Below, piece after piece: positions 21,260-28,755 of a stretch of 42,068 bases of DNA. The DNA is from a virus: the IMG/VR virus record IMGVR_UViG_3300009285_003081, positions 1-42,068 of that record. One strand, written 5' to 3'. Below the pieces are notes generated by a model. That model worked only from the letters and a program-made list of their open reading frames with translations, searched no databases and was not told the origin of the DNA. A program made the translations under genes and the position numbers. Position 1 is the first letter of the stretch. Each line of letters opens with the position of its first letter.

Positions 21260-22117
21260 ATGAAGCATTTCACCAGGATTCTGTGCTGCATGGTGGCGTT
21301 GGTTCTTGGATCCGCGCCAGCCATTGCCCAGACCACCACCACATCCACGTCGGTATCGGCCGCCCTGGCCGGCGGAGCGCAGAAAAATATTTTGACGGTC
21401 GTGAGCGCGTCCGGCATGTCCGCCAGTACGAGCAGCACGCACACATTCCTGCACCATGCCGGAGGTGCGGGACCAGGCGAACAGATGCAAATTGCCTCGA
21501 TTTCAGGCAGTACGCTCACCGTCCGCCGGGCCACCAACGGCACTGCTGTTCCGCATGCCATCGGAGAAACCGTTTGGTACGGCACGGTAGGTTCGTTCAA
21601 CGTGAATACGGGAACGGCCTACGGGGTATTCGTGAGCACGGTTCCGTGGGGCCAGTGTACGCGCACCTCGCAGCAGTTCCTTCCGGTCATCACACCATCG
21701 ACGGGGGATATTTCCGATTGTATTTTGTCGCCTCCGCAGGGGTCTCCGACAGCCGCGAATTCCACAACGGGCCGATGGAGCAGCGTCAACAACCGGCAGG
21801 CGGCCAGCCAGCGTCCGTATAAGAAGCTCGCCGTGACCGCCACGACTTACACGGCGTTGCCTACCGATTACATTATCGGTTACAACACCAACGTCAATGG
21901 GACTCTCACCTTGCCCGCCTTGACGGGCTGGGTCGGGAAAGAGTACATCGCGCAGTTGGAAATCACGGGGACGCATTCGCTGACCATCGCTCCAAGCGCG
22001 GGCGGCAGTATCAACGGATCGGCAGCCAGCATCATCGTCGGCGGCGCCACTAGTTTTGGAGGTGTCCATCTGTACACGGATGGAAACAACGCTTGGTTTA
22101 CGCGCCGGGCGCATTAG
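21260..22117 (+). CDS. secreted beta-rich virion-type protein with signal peptide
   Basis: 285 residues. The start KHFTRILCCMVALVLGSAPA followed by IAQ is a typical Sec signal peptide, cleavage likely after AIA or AQ. The first domain (about 25-115) has the phage decoration pattern TLTVRRATNGTAVPHAIGET. The C-terminal half is rich in Gly/Thr with short strands, of the kind seen in fibres. GGAGAAAGG precedes ATG 21260. It lies directly after the coat gene, where decoration or tail proteins are expected, yet it should be exported. Confidence 0.75.
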   Translation: MKHFTRILCCMVALVLGSAPAIAQTTTTSTSVSAALAGGAQKNILTVVSASGMSASTSSTHTFLHHAGGAGPGEQMQIASISGSTLTVRRATNGTAVPHAIGETVWYGTVGSFNVNTGTAYGVFVSTVPWGQCTRTSQQFLPVITPSTGDISDCILSPPQGSPTAANSTTGRWSSVNNRQAASQRPYKKLAVTATTYTALPTDYIIGYNTNVNGTLTLPALTGWVGKEYIAQLEITGTHSLTIAPSAGGSINGSAASIIVGGATSFGGVHLYTDGNNAWFTRRAH

Positions 22118-22256
22118 TCTCTGGGCTGCACTTGCGCTAGGGTGCAGCCTACTTTTTGGGGACGATCCGTATGGGGGAGCAATCCCGAAGGTTCCAGGCT
22201 GCACGTTGAGCGTGGACACTTCATCGGGACTGATCATTCTCGGGAGTACGCAATGA
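22080..22256 (+). CDS. 58-residue exported or lipoprotein-like peptide
   Basis: Overlaps the end of the previous gene in another frame. A hydrophobic segment (ISLWAALALGCSLLFG) with a possible but non-ideal lipobox is followed by IPKVPGCTLSVDTSSGLIIL. The stop overlaps the TPR gene start, which supports it. An earlier TTG start at 22056 follows no better site. Confidence 0.5.
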   Translation: METTLGLRAGRISLWAALALGCSLLFGDDPYGGAIPKVPGCTLSVDTSSGLIILGSTQ

Positions 22257-22870
22257 AATATGCCGCTACCGCGCTCATCAGCATCTTGGTGGCGTGCACC
22301 ATTGCGCGGAATGATGTGTGGCGCAGCGAACGTTCGCTGTGGGCGGATGCGGCGGCCAAGTCGCCCGGATCGCCGCGGGCAGCGCTTAACCTCGCAAGGG
22401 ACTACCACCTCAGCGGGAACTTGCAGCGGGCATTTGATGGCTACCAACTCGCCATGGCGTTGGCGCATGCCAAGATGCAGGCGTCACCGCAGCAGGCGTT
22501 TCTATACCGGGACATGCTGGCAAGCGCTCAGACCAACCTCGGGAACCTCCTCATCTCGACCGGGCACACACTCGCGGGGGAGCGGGCCTTCGAAGCCACG
22601 CTGGGGCTCAGCCCCGCGTTTGGACCCGCCATCATCAGTCTGGCGCATTTGTGGAATGTGCAAGGGCGTCACATGGAGGCGCTTCAGTTGATTGAGTTAT
22701 CCACAGGAAAAGACGGCGCCGGATTTACTGGCAAATCTCGTCTGTACTTTGAAAAAGCGGTTGCGCTCTGCGGGATTGGAGCGCAACTGGAATCTGATTC
22801 CTATTTTTATCGGGCGGCGCGCACGGATGCGGACATCCGGCGGATTGCCTGCCCAGGAGCACGCCAATGA
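22253..22870 (+). CDS. TPR-repeat protein with N-terminal membrane or signal segment
   Basis: 205 residues. After a hydrophobic start (AATALISILVACTIA) comes NDVWRSERSLWADAAAKSPG, then SPRAALNLARDYHLSGNLQR and AFDGYQLAMAL, TNLGNLLISTGHTLAGERAF, and AIISLAHLWNVQGRHMEALQ: at least three TPR units. The VWRSE-SLW-DA--KSP element followed by NLA---Y is the linker seen in bacterial TMTC-like membrane proteins, which suggests capture of a host gene end. GGGAG precedes the ATG. TPRs bind proteins, so it may be an assembly or receptor-related adaptor outside the cytoplasm. Confidence 0.72.
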   Translation: MKYAATALISILVACTIARNDVWRSERSLWADAAAKSPGSPRAALNLARDYHLSGNLQRAFDGYQLAMALAHAKMQASPQQAFLYRDMLASAQTNLGNLLISTGHTLAGERAFEATLGLSPAFGPAIISLAHLWNVQGRHMEALQLIELSTGKDGAGFTGKSRLYFEKAVALCGIGAQLESDSYFYRAARTDADIRRIACPGARQ

Positions 22871-23298
22871 TGTTGAATGCGACACAGAAGAATTATCCGG
22901 TTCCCTTGTTCATGGACCGGCATTTGCCCCGATGGGTGAATACCGCAAAAGAGGAAAACGAACTCACTGCGTTGGGCTGGAACCCGGACTCCCGGAATAT
23001 CCCGCTGCAGGAATATCCCAAGGCTATGTATGACGCCAGAGGGGGCGTCGTCCCGGCGGGCGGTTTCGACAAGAATGGATTCTGCGATTGGGATGCGGCC
23101 AAAGCCGAAGAGAAGCGGCTTTTGAAAGCCGGCCACACTCATGTCCGGCCAGCCATCGTGCCCGCTGAGGCGCGGGAGCGCACTGTGGCGACCGGCACCG
23201 CCGGAACACGCCTGGATGCGTTAGAAGAGCGCGTCGATGGAATGCAAGACACTCTCAACGAGATCCTTCAGGTATTGCGCGAGAAGGCGTCCAAGTAA
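22867..23298 (+). CDS. hypothetical protein with C-terminal coiled coil
   Basis: 143 residues. The centre (KAMYDARGGVVPAGGFDKNG, then FCDWDAAKAEEKRLLKAG) is a recurrent small-phage-protein pattern with a K-A-Y-D-x-G element. The end (RLDALEERVDGMQDTLNEIL) forms a coiled coil. No signal peptide, unlike its neighbours. ATGA overlap with the TPR gene. Confidence 0.7.
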   Translation: MMLNATQKNYPVPLFMDRHLPRWVNTAKEENELTALGWNPDSRNIPLQEYPKAMYDARGGVVPAGGFDKNGFCDWDAAKAEEKRLLKAGHTHVRPAIVPAEARERTVATGTAGTRLDALEERVDGMQDTLNEILQVLREKASK

Positions 23299-24063
23299 AT
23301 GCCTGGGGCGTTGCCAACGACTCTTAGCATCCTGACCGCCGCTATGCGTAAACTCGGGGCGCTCGGCGCGGGCGAGACTGCGCCGAGCGGCGAGGACACG
23401 GAATTCTTGCTGGGGGAGTACAACGACCTTCTCGGACAGTTCAATACACGCGCCAAGAAAGCATACTTCACGCGGTTCCAATCGTTCACGTTTACCACCG
23501 CCCAGGCCAGCTACACCATCGGGACGGCCGCCAACGGCGCTAACTTTGTGGTATCTGCCGGGGACCGTCCGGTACGCATCGAGGCGGCCCAGATCGTCCT
23601 GACCGACACCACGCCAAACAGCTTCATCAACATTCCTGTGTGGAACTGGCCGGAATATACGTTGCTCGCGCTTCCAGGGCAATCGGGGTCATGGCCCATT
23701 GCGATCTATTACGAGCCGGCCACCCCAAACGGGATCATCTATCCGTACTACGCCTCACCGACACAAACGGCCTATCAGATTCGTCTGTGGTGGTGGAATC
23801 AACTGGAGACGGTCGCGATCGCGGATATCGCCACCACGTTGAATTTGCCTCCAGGACTGGAGAGAGCGTTGAAATTATCGCTCGCCGAAGCGGCATGGCT
23901 GGCGTTCCCGAAACGGACGGACCTGGAAGAATTGAAGCGGCAGGCGCGGCATGCCCGCGCGGATTTCGAAAGTCTCAACGCGCAGCCGCGGCAGATCTCC
24001 AGTACCGACGGGATCCAAACAGAGGGCGGAACCTTCGACTACCGAAGCCGCCAATTTTTATAG
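23299..24063 (+). CDS. head-tail connector, P22 gp4-like
   Basis: 254 residues. The N-terminal helices (LSILTAAMRKLGALGAGETA, SGEDTEFLLGEYNDLLGQF) and the beta middle with a WNW element resemble the P22 gp4 tail accessory family, which sits under the portal. The C-terminal helices (GLERALKLSLAEAAWLAF) fit this too. The start is directly after the previous stop. No signal peptide, so it is a cytoplasmic structural protein between exported ones. Confidence 0.72.
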   Translation: MPGALPTTLSILTAAMRKLGALGAGETAPSGEDTEFLLGEYNDLLGQFNTRAKKAYFTRFQSFTFTTAQASYTIGTAANGANFVVSAGDRPVRIEAAQIVLTDTTPNSFINIPVWNWPEYTLLALPGQSGSWPIAIYYEPATPNGIIYPYYASPTQTAYQIRLWWWNQLETVAIADIATTLNLPPGLERALKLSLAEAAWLAFPKRTDLEELKRQARHARADFESLNAQPRQISSTDGIQTEGGTFDYRSRQFL

Positions 24064-24070
24064 GTTCACC

Positions 24071-24604
24071 ATGAAAACCAAATATATCGTCCTGTGTGTT
24101 GTGTTCTGCGGCTTCCTTGTAACCGCCAACGCCATGTTTCAGCGGGCAGGAGCGCCGCCGGTGGGCGGAGTGGTGGGCAACTCCGAGGCTGTAGCCGCGC
24201 TCAATGTGGATAGCGATGGCAACCTCCAGGTTGAACTCGTAGGCGGCAGCGGAGCCACAATCACGATCAACGACGGGGCAAAAGTGCGGACAACTCCGGC
24301 CATGTCGGGCTACACGACCGACTTCGAATATGGGCTGGCTCCCATTGTCTCAGTATCCACAACCACGACGATTACGTCCACGACCACGCTGGTTCAGGAG
24401 ATTTACGCCAACAATACGACAGCGGGAGCAATCACGTTGACGATTGCGAATTCCGCCGGGACGCAGGCGGTAAGCGCGTATTCGATTCCGGCGAATTCCA
24501 ATTTGACTTTGGATTGGCCAACAGGAATCACGTTTACGAATGGAATGAGCGCGACGGCCAGCGCATCGAATGCGATCAATATCGCGGTGCGCGGCAAACA
24601 GTAG
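24071..24604 (+). CDS. secreted beta-rich protein with signal peptide
   Basis: 177 residues: KTKYIVLCVVFCGFLVTANA is a clear signal peptide, cleaved near ANA. The mature part is Thr/Ala/Gly-rich with repeated strands (VSVSTTTTITSTTTLVQEIY, ANSNLTLDWPTGITFTNGMS), like a small adhesin or decoration domain. No family named. GC-rich, with Thr codons dominating. Confidence 0.7.
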   Translation: MKTKYIVLCVVFCGFLVTANAMFQRAGAPPVGGVVGNSEAVAALNVDSDGNLQVELVGGSGATITINDGAKVRTTPAMSGYTTDFEYGLAPIVSVSTTTTITSTTTLVQEIYANNTTAGAITLTIANSAGTQAVSAYSIPANSNLTLDWPTGITFTNGMSATASASNAINIAVRGKQ

Positions 24605-24617
24605 ACGCCAAACAATC

Positions 24618-24890
24618 ATGCAAGGATTTCCATTCAGCTTCGATTTCGATAGTTCCGGGAGTCCGGATGCCATTGTGCTTCCGCAGGACTTTCCATCGGG
24701 GGTTGTCACGATACGACTCAAACCTCCGGTCGGCCATGCCTGGAACTTTTACGGTCCAGGGGCAGCGTTTTTCGCGCTGCAGATGGATGAAGAATTGACT
24801 CTGGGTCCGGCGGTATACGTCGCTGGAGAAACCATTGGAAGTGCCGCGTTGGATTCCGGCACAGGGACAGGCCGCGGGATCGCCTCATGA
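24618..24890 (+). CDS. hypothetical 90-residue beta-rich protein
   Basis: Reads QGFPFSFDFDSSGSPDAIVL, then PPVGHAWNFYGPGAAFFALQ. Alternating strands, no signal peptide. ATG 24618 is used because the 5' extension to 24570 reads as the previous gene. The stop overlaps the next ATG. Unknown role. Confidence 0.6.
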   Translation: MQGFPFSFDFDSSGSPDAIVLPQDFPSGVVTIRLKPPVGHAWNFYGPGAAFFALQMDEELTLGPAVYVAGETIGSAALDSGTGTGRGIAS

Positions 24891-26137
24891 TCTACAAGAA
24901 TACGCCGCAGTTACGCACATGGCTTCAAGACGCTGCGTTCAACGTCATCGCGGAATATGAAGAATTCACGCTGTCTGAGGAAGACTACCGCAGACAACTG
25001 AGCAAGGTTCAGCGTAGGCCGGTCGGCGAGCGCGAGGATGCGGCAGCCTTCCGATGCCTCACGTCTGAGAAGCAGCCGGAACGGCGGAAGGACTCTACTC
25101 CCGTTCAGATTCTTCTTCAGCAGGATCAGTTACTCAAGTCGCAACAAGCCCATCAAAGCAAGATTGACGCTTCCCATGGCGAGCATGAAAATGCGCTGGA
25201 GAAGCTCTCGCGGCAGGTCGAGCAGGTCGAAACGCGGCTGAATGCGGGACTGGTCGGAATGCATACGAAATTGGTTGAGATTGAAGGCAAGCTCCATGCC
25301 TCCAATGCCAACCTGAAGACGCTTCAGGAGACATGCTCGCGTGCCGTGACGAACCAAGCGTTCTCTCGCCTCACCAAATGGGCTGCTATCATCGCGGCTC
25401 TACTGTTGCTGTTGTCCATGGCGGACCTCGCTTATGGACAGAACACGAATCCGACGGTTGTGGTGGCTAATTGCGGCACTCCGCCCACGCCGTATCCTGG
25501 CGCAGGGAATCGCGCTCCAGCCACAGTAGACGCGAATGGCAAGCTGTGCGCCGATGTGAGCGGCGCGACGGTCAACGTGAACTTCCTCACGGCCGCTCCG
25601 AGCGTGTCGATCTCCAACACGCCCACCGTCACGGTTGGGACGTTCCCAGACAACGAGCCCTTCAATCTCGCTCAGGTCAATGGCGCGACGGTCACGACGG
25701 GCGTGGGCACGGCCACTGGCGCTCAGCGCGTGGCGTCGATCCAGCACGATGGCACCAACGTCGCCTTGATTGATCCCTGCCAGAGCGAAACAGCGTCCTT
25801 CTTCAACATCTCGACGACCGCCAACGCGCAGATCATCACGGGCACCGCCAGCAAGCGCGTCTATCTGTGCTCTCTCAACGTCGTCGTTGCGGCCGCAACG
25901 AATATCGCCATCGTGGCGGGCACAGGAAGCGTGTGCGCTTCCACCACGGTTGCCGTGCCCGGAACCTCCGGCGGTGCTACCGCCGCGACGGGCTGGAATT
26001 TCTCGGCCAATGGAGGCATCGCTCTGGGCAACGGCACGTCCTCATTTGCCCAAACGACGGTCAATGGAGACAACGTGTGCATTTTCTTGAGCGCCGCCAA
26101 TCAGACCTCAGGCGGCGGAAAGTACGTGGTGCGGTGA
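24887..26137 (+). CDS. coiled-coil, membrane anchor and secreted domain fusion
   Basis: 416 residues in three parts. Residues 1-164 are cytoplasmic-type and helical, with a coiled coil (ALEKLSRQVEQVETRLNAGL). Residues 165-184 (WAAIIAALLLLLSMADLAYG) form a membrane helix that ends like a signal peptidase site (AYG-Q). Residues 185-416 are Thr/Gly/Ala-rich strands with several Cys (VANCGTPPTP, CQSETASFF, VYLCSLNV). It looks like a phage coiled-coil protein joined to one of the local secreted domains. If cleaved, two products result. Confidence 0.72.
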   Translation: MIYKNTPQLRTWLQDAAFNVIAEYEEFTLSEEDYRRQLSKVQRRPVGEREDAAAFRCLTSEKQPERRKDSTPVQILLQQDQLLKSQQAHQSKIDASHGEHENALEKLSRQVEQVETRLNAGLVGMHTKLVEIEGKLHASNANLKTLQETCSRAVTNQAFSRLTKWAAIIAALLLLLSMADLAYGQNTNPTVVVANCGTPPTPYPGAGNRAPATVDANGKLCADVSGATVNVNFLTAAPSVSISNTPTVTVGTFPDNEPFNLAQVNGATVTTGVGTATGAQRVASIQHDGTNVALIDPCQSETASFFNISTTANAQIITGTASKRVYLCSLNVVVAAATNIAIVAGTGSVCASTTVAVPGTSGGATAATGWNFSANGGIALGNGTSSFAQTTVNGDNVCIFLSAANQTSGGGKYVVR

Positions 26138-26466
26138 GGAAACACATTCTCTACCTTTCCATGGCGGCATTCTTCGTCCCTGCGTTGTTCCAGACCACCG
26201 AGCCTAGCGTGGAACTTCAATTAACCATTACCCGCAGCGCGGACGGTGCGATCCATGTCCGCGACCAGGACGGCCTTGGGCTCGTATTCTGGCGGGGCAT
26301 CGAAGAAGTACGGGAATATGTCCAGACTCCAGATTCAGGCGATGGCTGGGAATCCCGGCTGAAGTTTGTACTGGCGGAGAAGCTCAAGACAGACTCCAGA
26401 CTCCCCAATGTGAAAGATGAGACATTCACGCTGACCGAGCAGAAGAGAACGGCGGTTCGACGATGA
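26134..26466 (+). CDS. small exported hypothetical protein
   Basis: 110 residues from GTG 26134 (GTGA overlap). A hydrophobic start (HILYLSMAAFFVPALF) suggests a signal peptide. The rest (VELQLTITRSADGAIHVRDQ, IEEVREYVQTPDSGDGWESR) is a strand-helix mix. The long frame from 25867 is antiphase to the previous gene and rejected. Confidence 0.58.
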   Translation: MRKHILYLSMAAFFVPALFQTTEPSVELQLTITRSADGAIHVRDQDGLGLVFWRGIEEVREYVQTPDSGDGWESRLKFVLAEKLKTDSRLPNVKDETFTLTEQKRTAVRR

Positions 26467-27590
26467 AGAAACTGGCAGTGTTTTTATTGATCGTTCTGAC
26501 GTGGTCCATCCCGATACGGGGTATCGGAAAGTGGAGCAATAATACCAATTTCATTTTTGGATTTCAGAATATTGCATCCACAACAACGCTAGCCCTTGAC
26601 TCCGCTTTTGTTTACGAGACTTCAGGCGATGCCGGAGTCTTTATCTTTAACTCTCCAGTCTCGCAAACCAATGCCGCGCTCACTTTTTATGTCTATTGCA
26701 CGGCGGCGTCTGGAACGCCAAGCAGTTCGTCAATGGACATCTACGCCAGCGCAACAACTGGAGATCCGCAGCGGCCGCAAGCTGGAGCGAGTCCGCTGGC
26801 GAGTTCCTCCAATACCTCCGCCTCTGGATGTACGTCGGCGTCCTGGTTGACTTACACGATCGCATCGGTCTCGCTCACGGCAGGGCAGAATTATTTCCTA
26901 ATCGTCAAGAACGACACGGCGACACCGGGAAGTAATAATTTCACGATCACGACTCGCTCAATCATATCGAGATTGACCGGCTCAACTTACGGAGATTACT
27001 TCCGGAGTTGTACGACCACGGACGGCATCACGACTGACCCGACATGCCAGAGCACTACCGTTGCCCCTCATGGCGTGATTGCATTCGGCGATGGAACGAT
27101 TATTGGCAATCCGTTTGTGGCTTCTGCTAACTCCACGAGCAACACGAACTATCGTGGTGCCCGATACAACTTCGATGAAGATGTCATTGTCTCGGGGATG
27201 ACCGTGAACACTAGCATCACAACAACGATCACCACCACGGTTGAAGTCTATAATGGCGCATCGCAGCTCGACACTGTTACAAAGGATCTCTTTTCTAAAG
27301 GCAATAATCTCAGCGGCTTCTTTGCATCCCCAGTCACGTTTCCAGGCGGCACGGATATTGACGTGGTGATCAAGCCAGGCTCCAACTCCACCGGCGGAAC
27401 TTACGTTAGCATCGGAAATTCCCCGCCTGCCGATGTGCAGACCTCGGCTGGGCCGGTGACCTACGTCAACGGCGCGACTCCTGGTTCGTTCACGGAAACC
27501 GCGAATCAATTCATCCCGATGGGTCTGATCATCGACACGAACCCTGCGATCTCGGGCGGTGGCGGCGGCTGCATCATCGGAGGACGGTAA
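26463..27590 (+). CDS. large secreted beta-rich protein with signal peptide
   Basis: 375 residues. KKLAVFLLIVLTWSIPIRGI acts as a signal peptide. The mature part has two similar halves of beta-sandwich character (SAFVYETSGDAGVFIFNSPV and RGARYNFDEDVIVSGMTVNT), with a few Cys, and ends GGGGGCIIGGR. It resembles extracellular choice-of-anchor-type domains rather than cytoplasmic virion proteins. Base composition looks less GC-rich than the flanks, hinting at separate origin. Confidence 0.7.
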   Translation: MKKLAVFLLIVLTWSIPIRGIGKWSNNTNFIFGFQNIASTTTLALDSAFVYETSGDAGVFIFNSPVSQTNAALTFYVYCTAASGTPSSSSMDIYASATTGDPQRPQAGASPLASSSNTSASGCTSASWLTYTIASVSLTAGQNYFLIVKNDTATPGSNNFTITTRSIISRLTGSTYGDYFRSCTTTDGITTDPTCQSTTVAPHGVIAFGDGTIIGNPFVASANSTSNTNYRGARYNFDEDVIVSGMTVNTSITTTITTTVEVYNGASQLDTVTKDLFSKGNNLSGFFASPVTFPGGTDIDVVIKPGSNSTGGTYVSIGNSPPADVQTSAGPVTYVNGATPGSFTETANQFIPMGLIIDTNPAISGGGGGCIIGGR

Positions 27591-27651
27591 AGCGCAAAAG
27601 CATGCCTGCATGATGTGGGCGGTTGTATGACGAAAAGAAGGGTGCTATGGA

Positions 27652-27855
27652 GTGGATCTCTTGACTGAAAATGCATGGGAAGTACTCACCCGTATTACAG
27701 TGATTGCCGCAATGTGCGGGCTACTGTCATCGACCATCGTGACGGTGTATCACATCGTTCAGTTTTTCAAACGTCTGGAGTGCAAGATGGATGACCTTCT
27801 CGACAGTCACGGAAAGTTCATGAAAATTGTCGAACGCGTTGTGGAGCGACCATGA
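27652..27855 (+). CDS. 67-residue single-pass membrane protein, holin or antiholin candidate
   Basis: GTG start. A membrane helix (VIAAMCGLLSSTIVTVYHIV) is followed by a charged helix (FFKRLECKMDDLLDSHGKFM). It stands three genes before the lytic enzyme and close to the holin-like gene, so a role in lysis is plausible. No family seen. Confidence 0.6.
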   Translation: MDLLTENAWEVLTRITVIAAMCGLLSSTIVTVYHIVQFFKRLECKMDDLLDSHGKFMKIVERVVERP

Positions 27856-28043
27856 AAAGTGATCCCGAGGATCTACGTAATTTGGCCGAAGACTTGAAGG
27901 GCTGCATTCAGAGGCATCCATCGGCTATCCGGGCGAATCCGGACATTGCCGGCGACATCGTGAAGGCACGCGACCTGGCCGAAGCGAAGTATAGGCGCAT
28001 CACGGAAAACCGATATCCGCGCACGTTGAAGGATTACGAATGA
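27852..28043 (+). CDS. hypothetical 63-residue helical protein
   Basis: Helical and charged (SDPEDLRNLAEDLKGCIQRH, DIVKARDLAEAKYRRITENR). Overlaps its neighbours by ATGA on both sides. No family recognised. Confidence 0.62.
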   Translation: MKSDPEDLRNLAEDLKGCIQRHPSAIRANPDIAGDIVKARDLAEAKYRRITENRYPRTLKDYE

Positions 28044-28399
28044 TGTGGTTTTATGCTCAGTCCACGGGACAGTTGCGACACGATGATGAAGAGTTGTCGC
28101 GCGGATACTCCGGCGCGGGTGAGTGTAAAAACGATCCCGCCATGCAGCATGTACACAACAAAGGGCCGATTCCTCGCGGGCTCTACCACATGGAGGCGCC
28201 GCGGGACACGCATACTCACGGACCTTATGTGATCGGGCTGAAGCCGTCCATGGACAACGCCATGTGTGGACGTTCAGGATTCTTGATCCACGGCGACTCC
28301 ATCGATGGGTCCGCCAGCCAAGGATGCATTATTCTGGGCCGCATGGTCCGCCATCGGATGTGGTCCAGCGGCGATCACGATCTGGAGGTTATTTCATGA
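28040..28399 (+). CDS. Tlde1/DUF2778-like peptidoglycan L,D-transpeptidase, probable lysis enzyme
   Basis: 119 residues: RGYSGAGECKN, GPIPRGLYHM and a catalytic half GFLIHGD (80-86) plus SASQGCI (91-97). H84 and C96 match the His and Cys of the YkuD-type active site shared by Tlde1 effectors (DUF2778). Tlde1 proteins are type VI effectors that cut and exchange peptidoglycan peptides. Here a holin-like gene follows directly, so the protein probably acts as the endolysin. It has no signal peptide. AAGGATTACGA precedes the ATG. Confidence 0.82.
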   Translation: MMWFYAQSTGQLRHDDEELSRGYSGAGECKNDPAMQHVHNKGPIPRGLYHMEAPRDTHTHGPYVIGLKPSMDNAMCGRSGFLIHGDSIDGSASQGCIILGRMVRHRMWSSGDHDLEVIS

Positions 28400-28605
28400 A
28401 GAAGTGGAAGAAATGGCTACATGGGTTACTGGCCGCGGTGATTTCGAGTGCCTCCACCACCATCGGGGCAATCGCGGGCTCGGCGGCTGCCGGCGCGGAT
28501 CACATCGACCTGGGGCAGGTAAGCGGGGCGGCCATCGGCGGCGCCATCATGGGCGCCGTGCTGTATCTGAAGCAGTCTCCATTGCCTCCAGCAGACGAGG
28601 AATAA
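28396..28605 (+). CDS. holin-like two-helix membrane protein
   Basis: 69 residues with two membrane helices, HGLLAAVISSASTTIGAIAG and SGAAIGGAIMGAVLYL, and the end YLKQSPLPP. The 'KGLLAAVI ... A-YLKQSPLP' frame is a frequent small phage membrane family in lysis cassettes. It would open the inner membrane to release the enzyme encoded just upstream. ATGA overlap with it. Confidence 0.75.
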   Translation: MKKWKKWLHGLLAAVISSASTTIGAIAGSAAAGADHIDLGQVSGAAIGGAIMGAVLYLKQSPLPPADEE

Positions 28606-28608
28606 GCC

Positions 28609-28755
28609 ATGTGGGAACGCTTAGTCATCAGCAGTCTTATGCAAATTTTGTTGATTGCGGTCAAGAACGAGCAGAAGCGCGCTGCGCTTCGAGACCGGCT
28701 CCGCGAGGTTCGAGATGCCATTGAAGCGTGCTATGCGAATGATCCCGATTTTTAG
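28609..28755 (+). CDS. 48-residue membrane-associated protein next to the holin
   Basis: MWERLVISSLMQILLIAVKN followed by a charged helix (QKRAALRDRLREVRDAIEAC). A short hydrophobic start with a helical tail may be a spanin-like or antiholin-type protein. It overlaps the start of the tailspike gene. Confidence 0.58.
   Translation: MWERLVISSLMQILLIAVKNEQKRAALRDRLREVRDAIEACYANDPDF

Noticed and set aside
21503-22468. 321-residue minus-strand open frame
   Set aside because: Antisense to the secreted protein and TPR genes; composition typical of a shadow frame.
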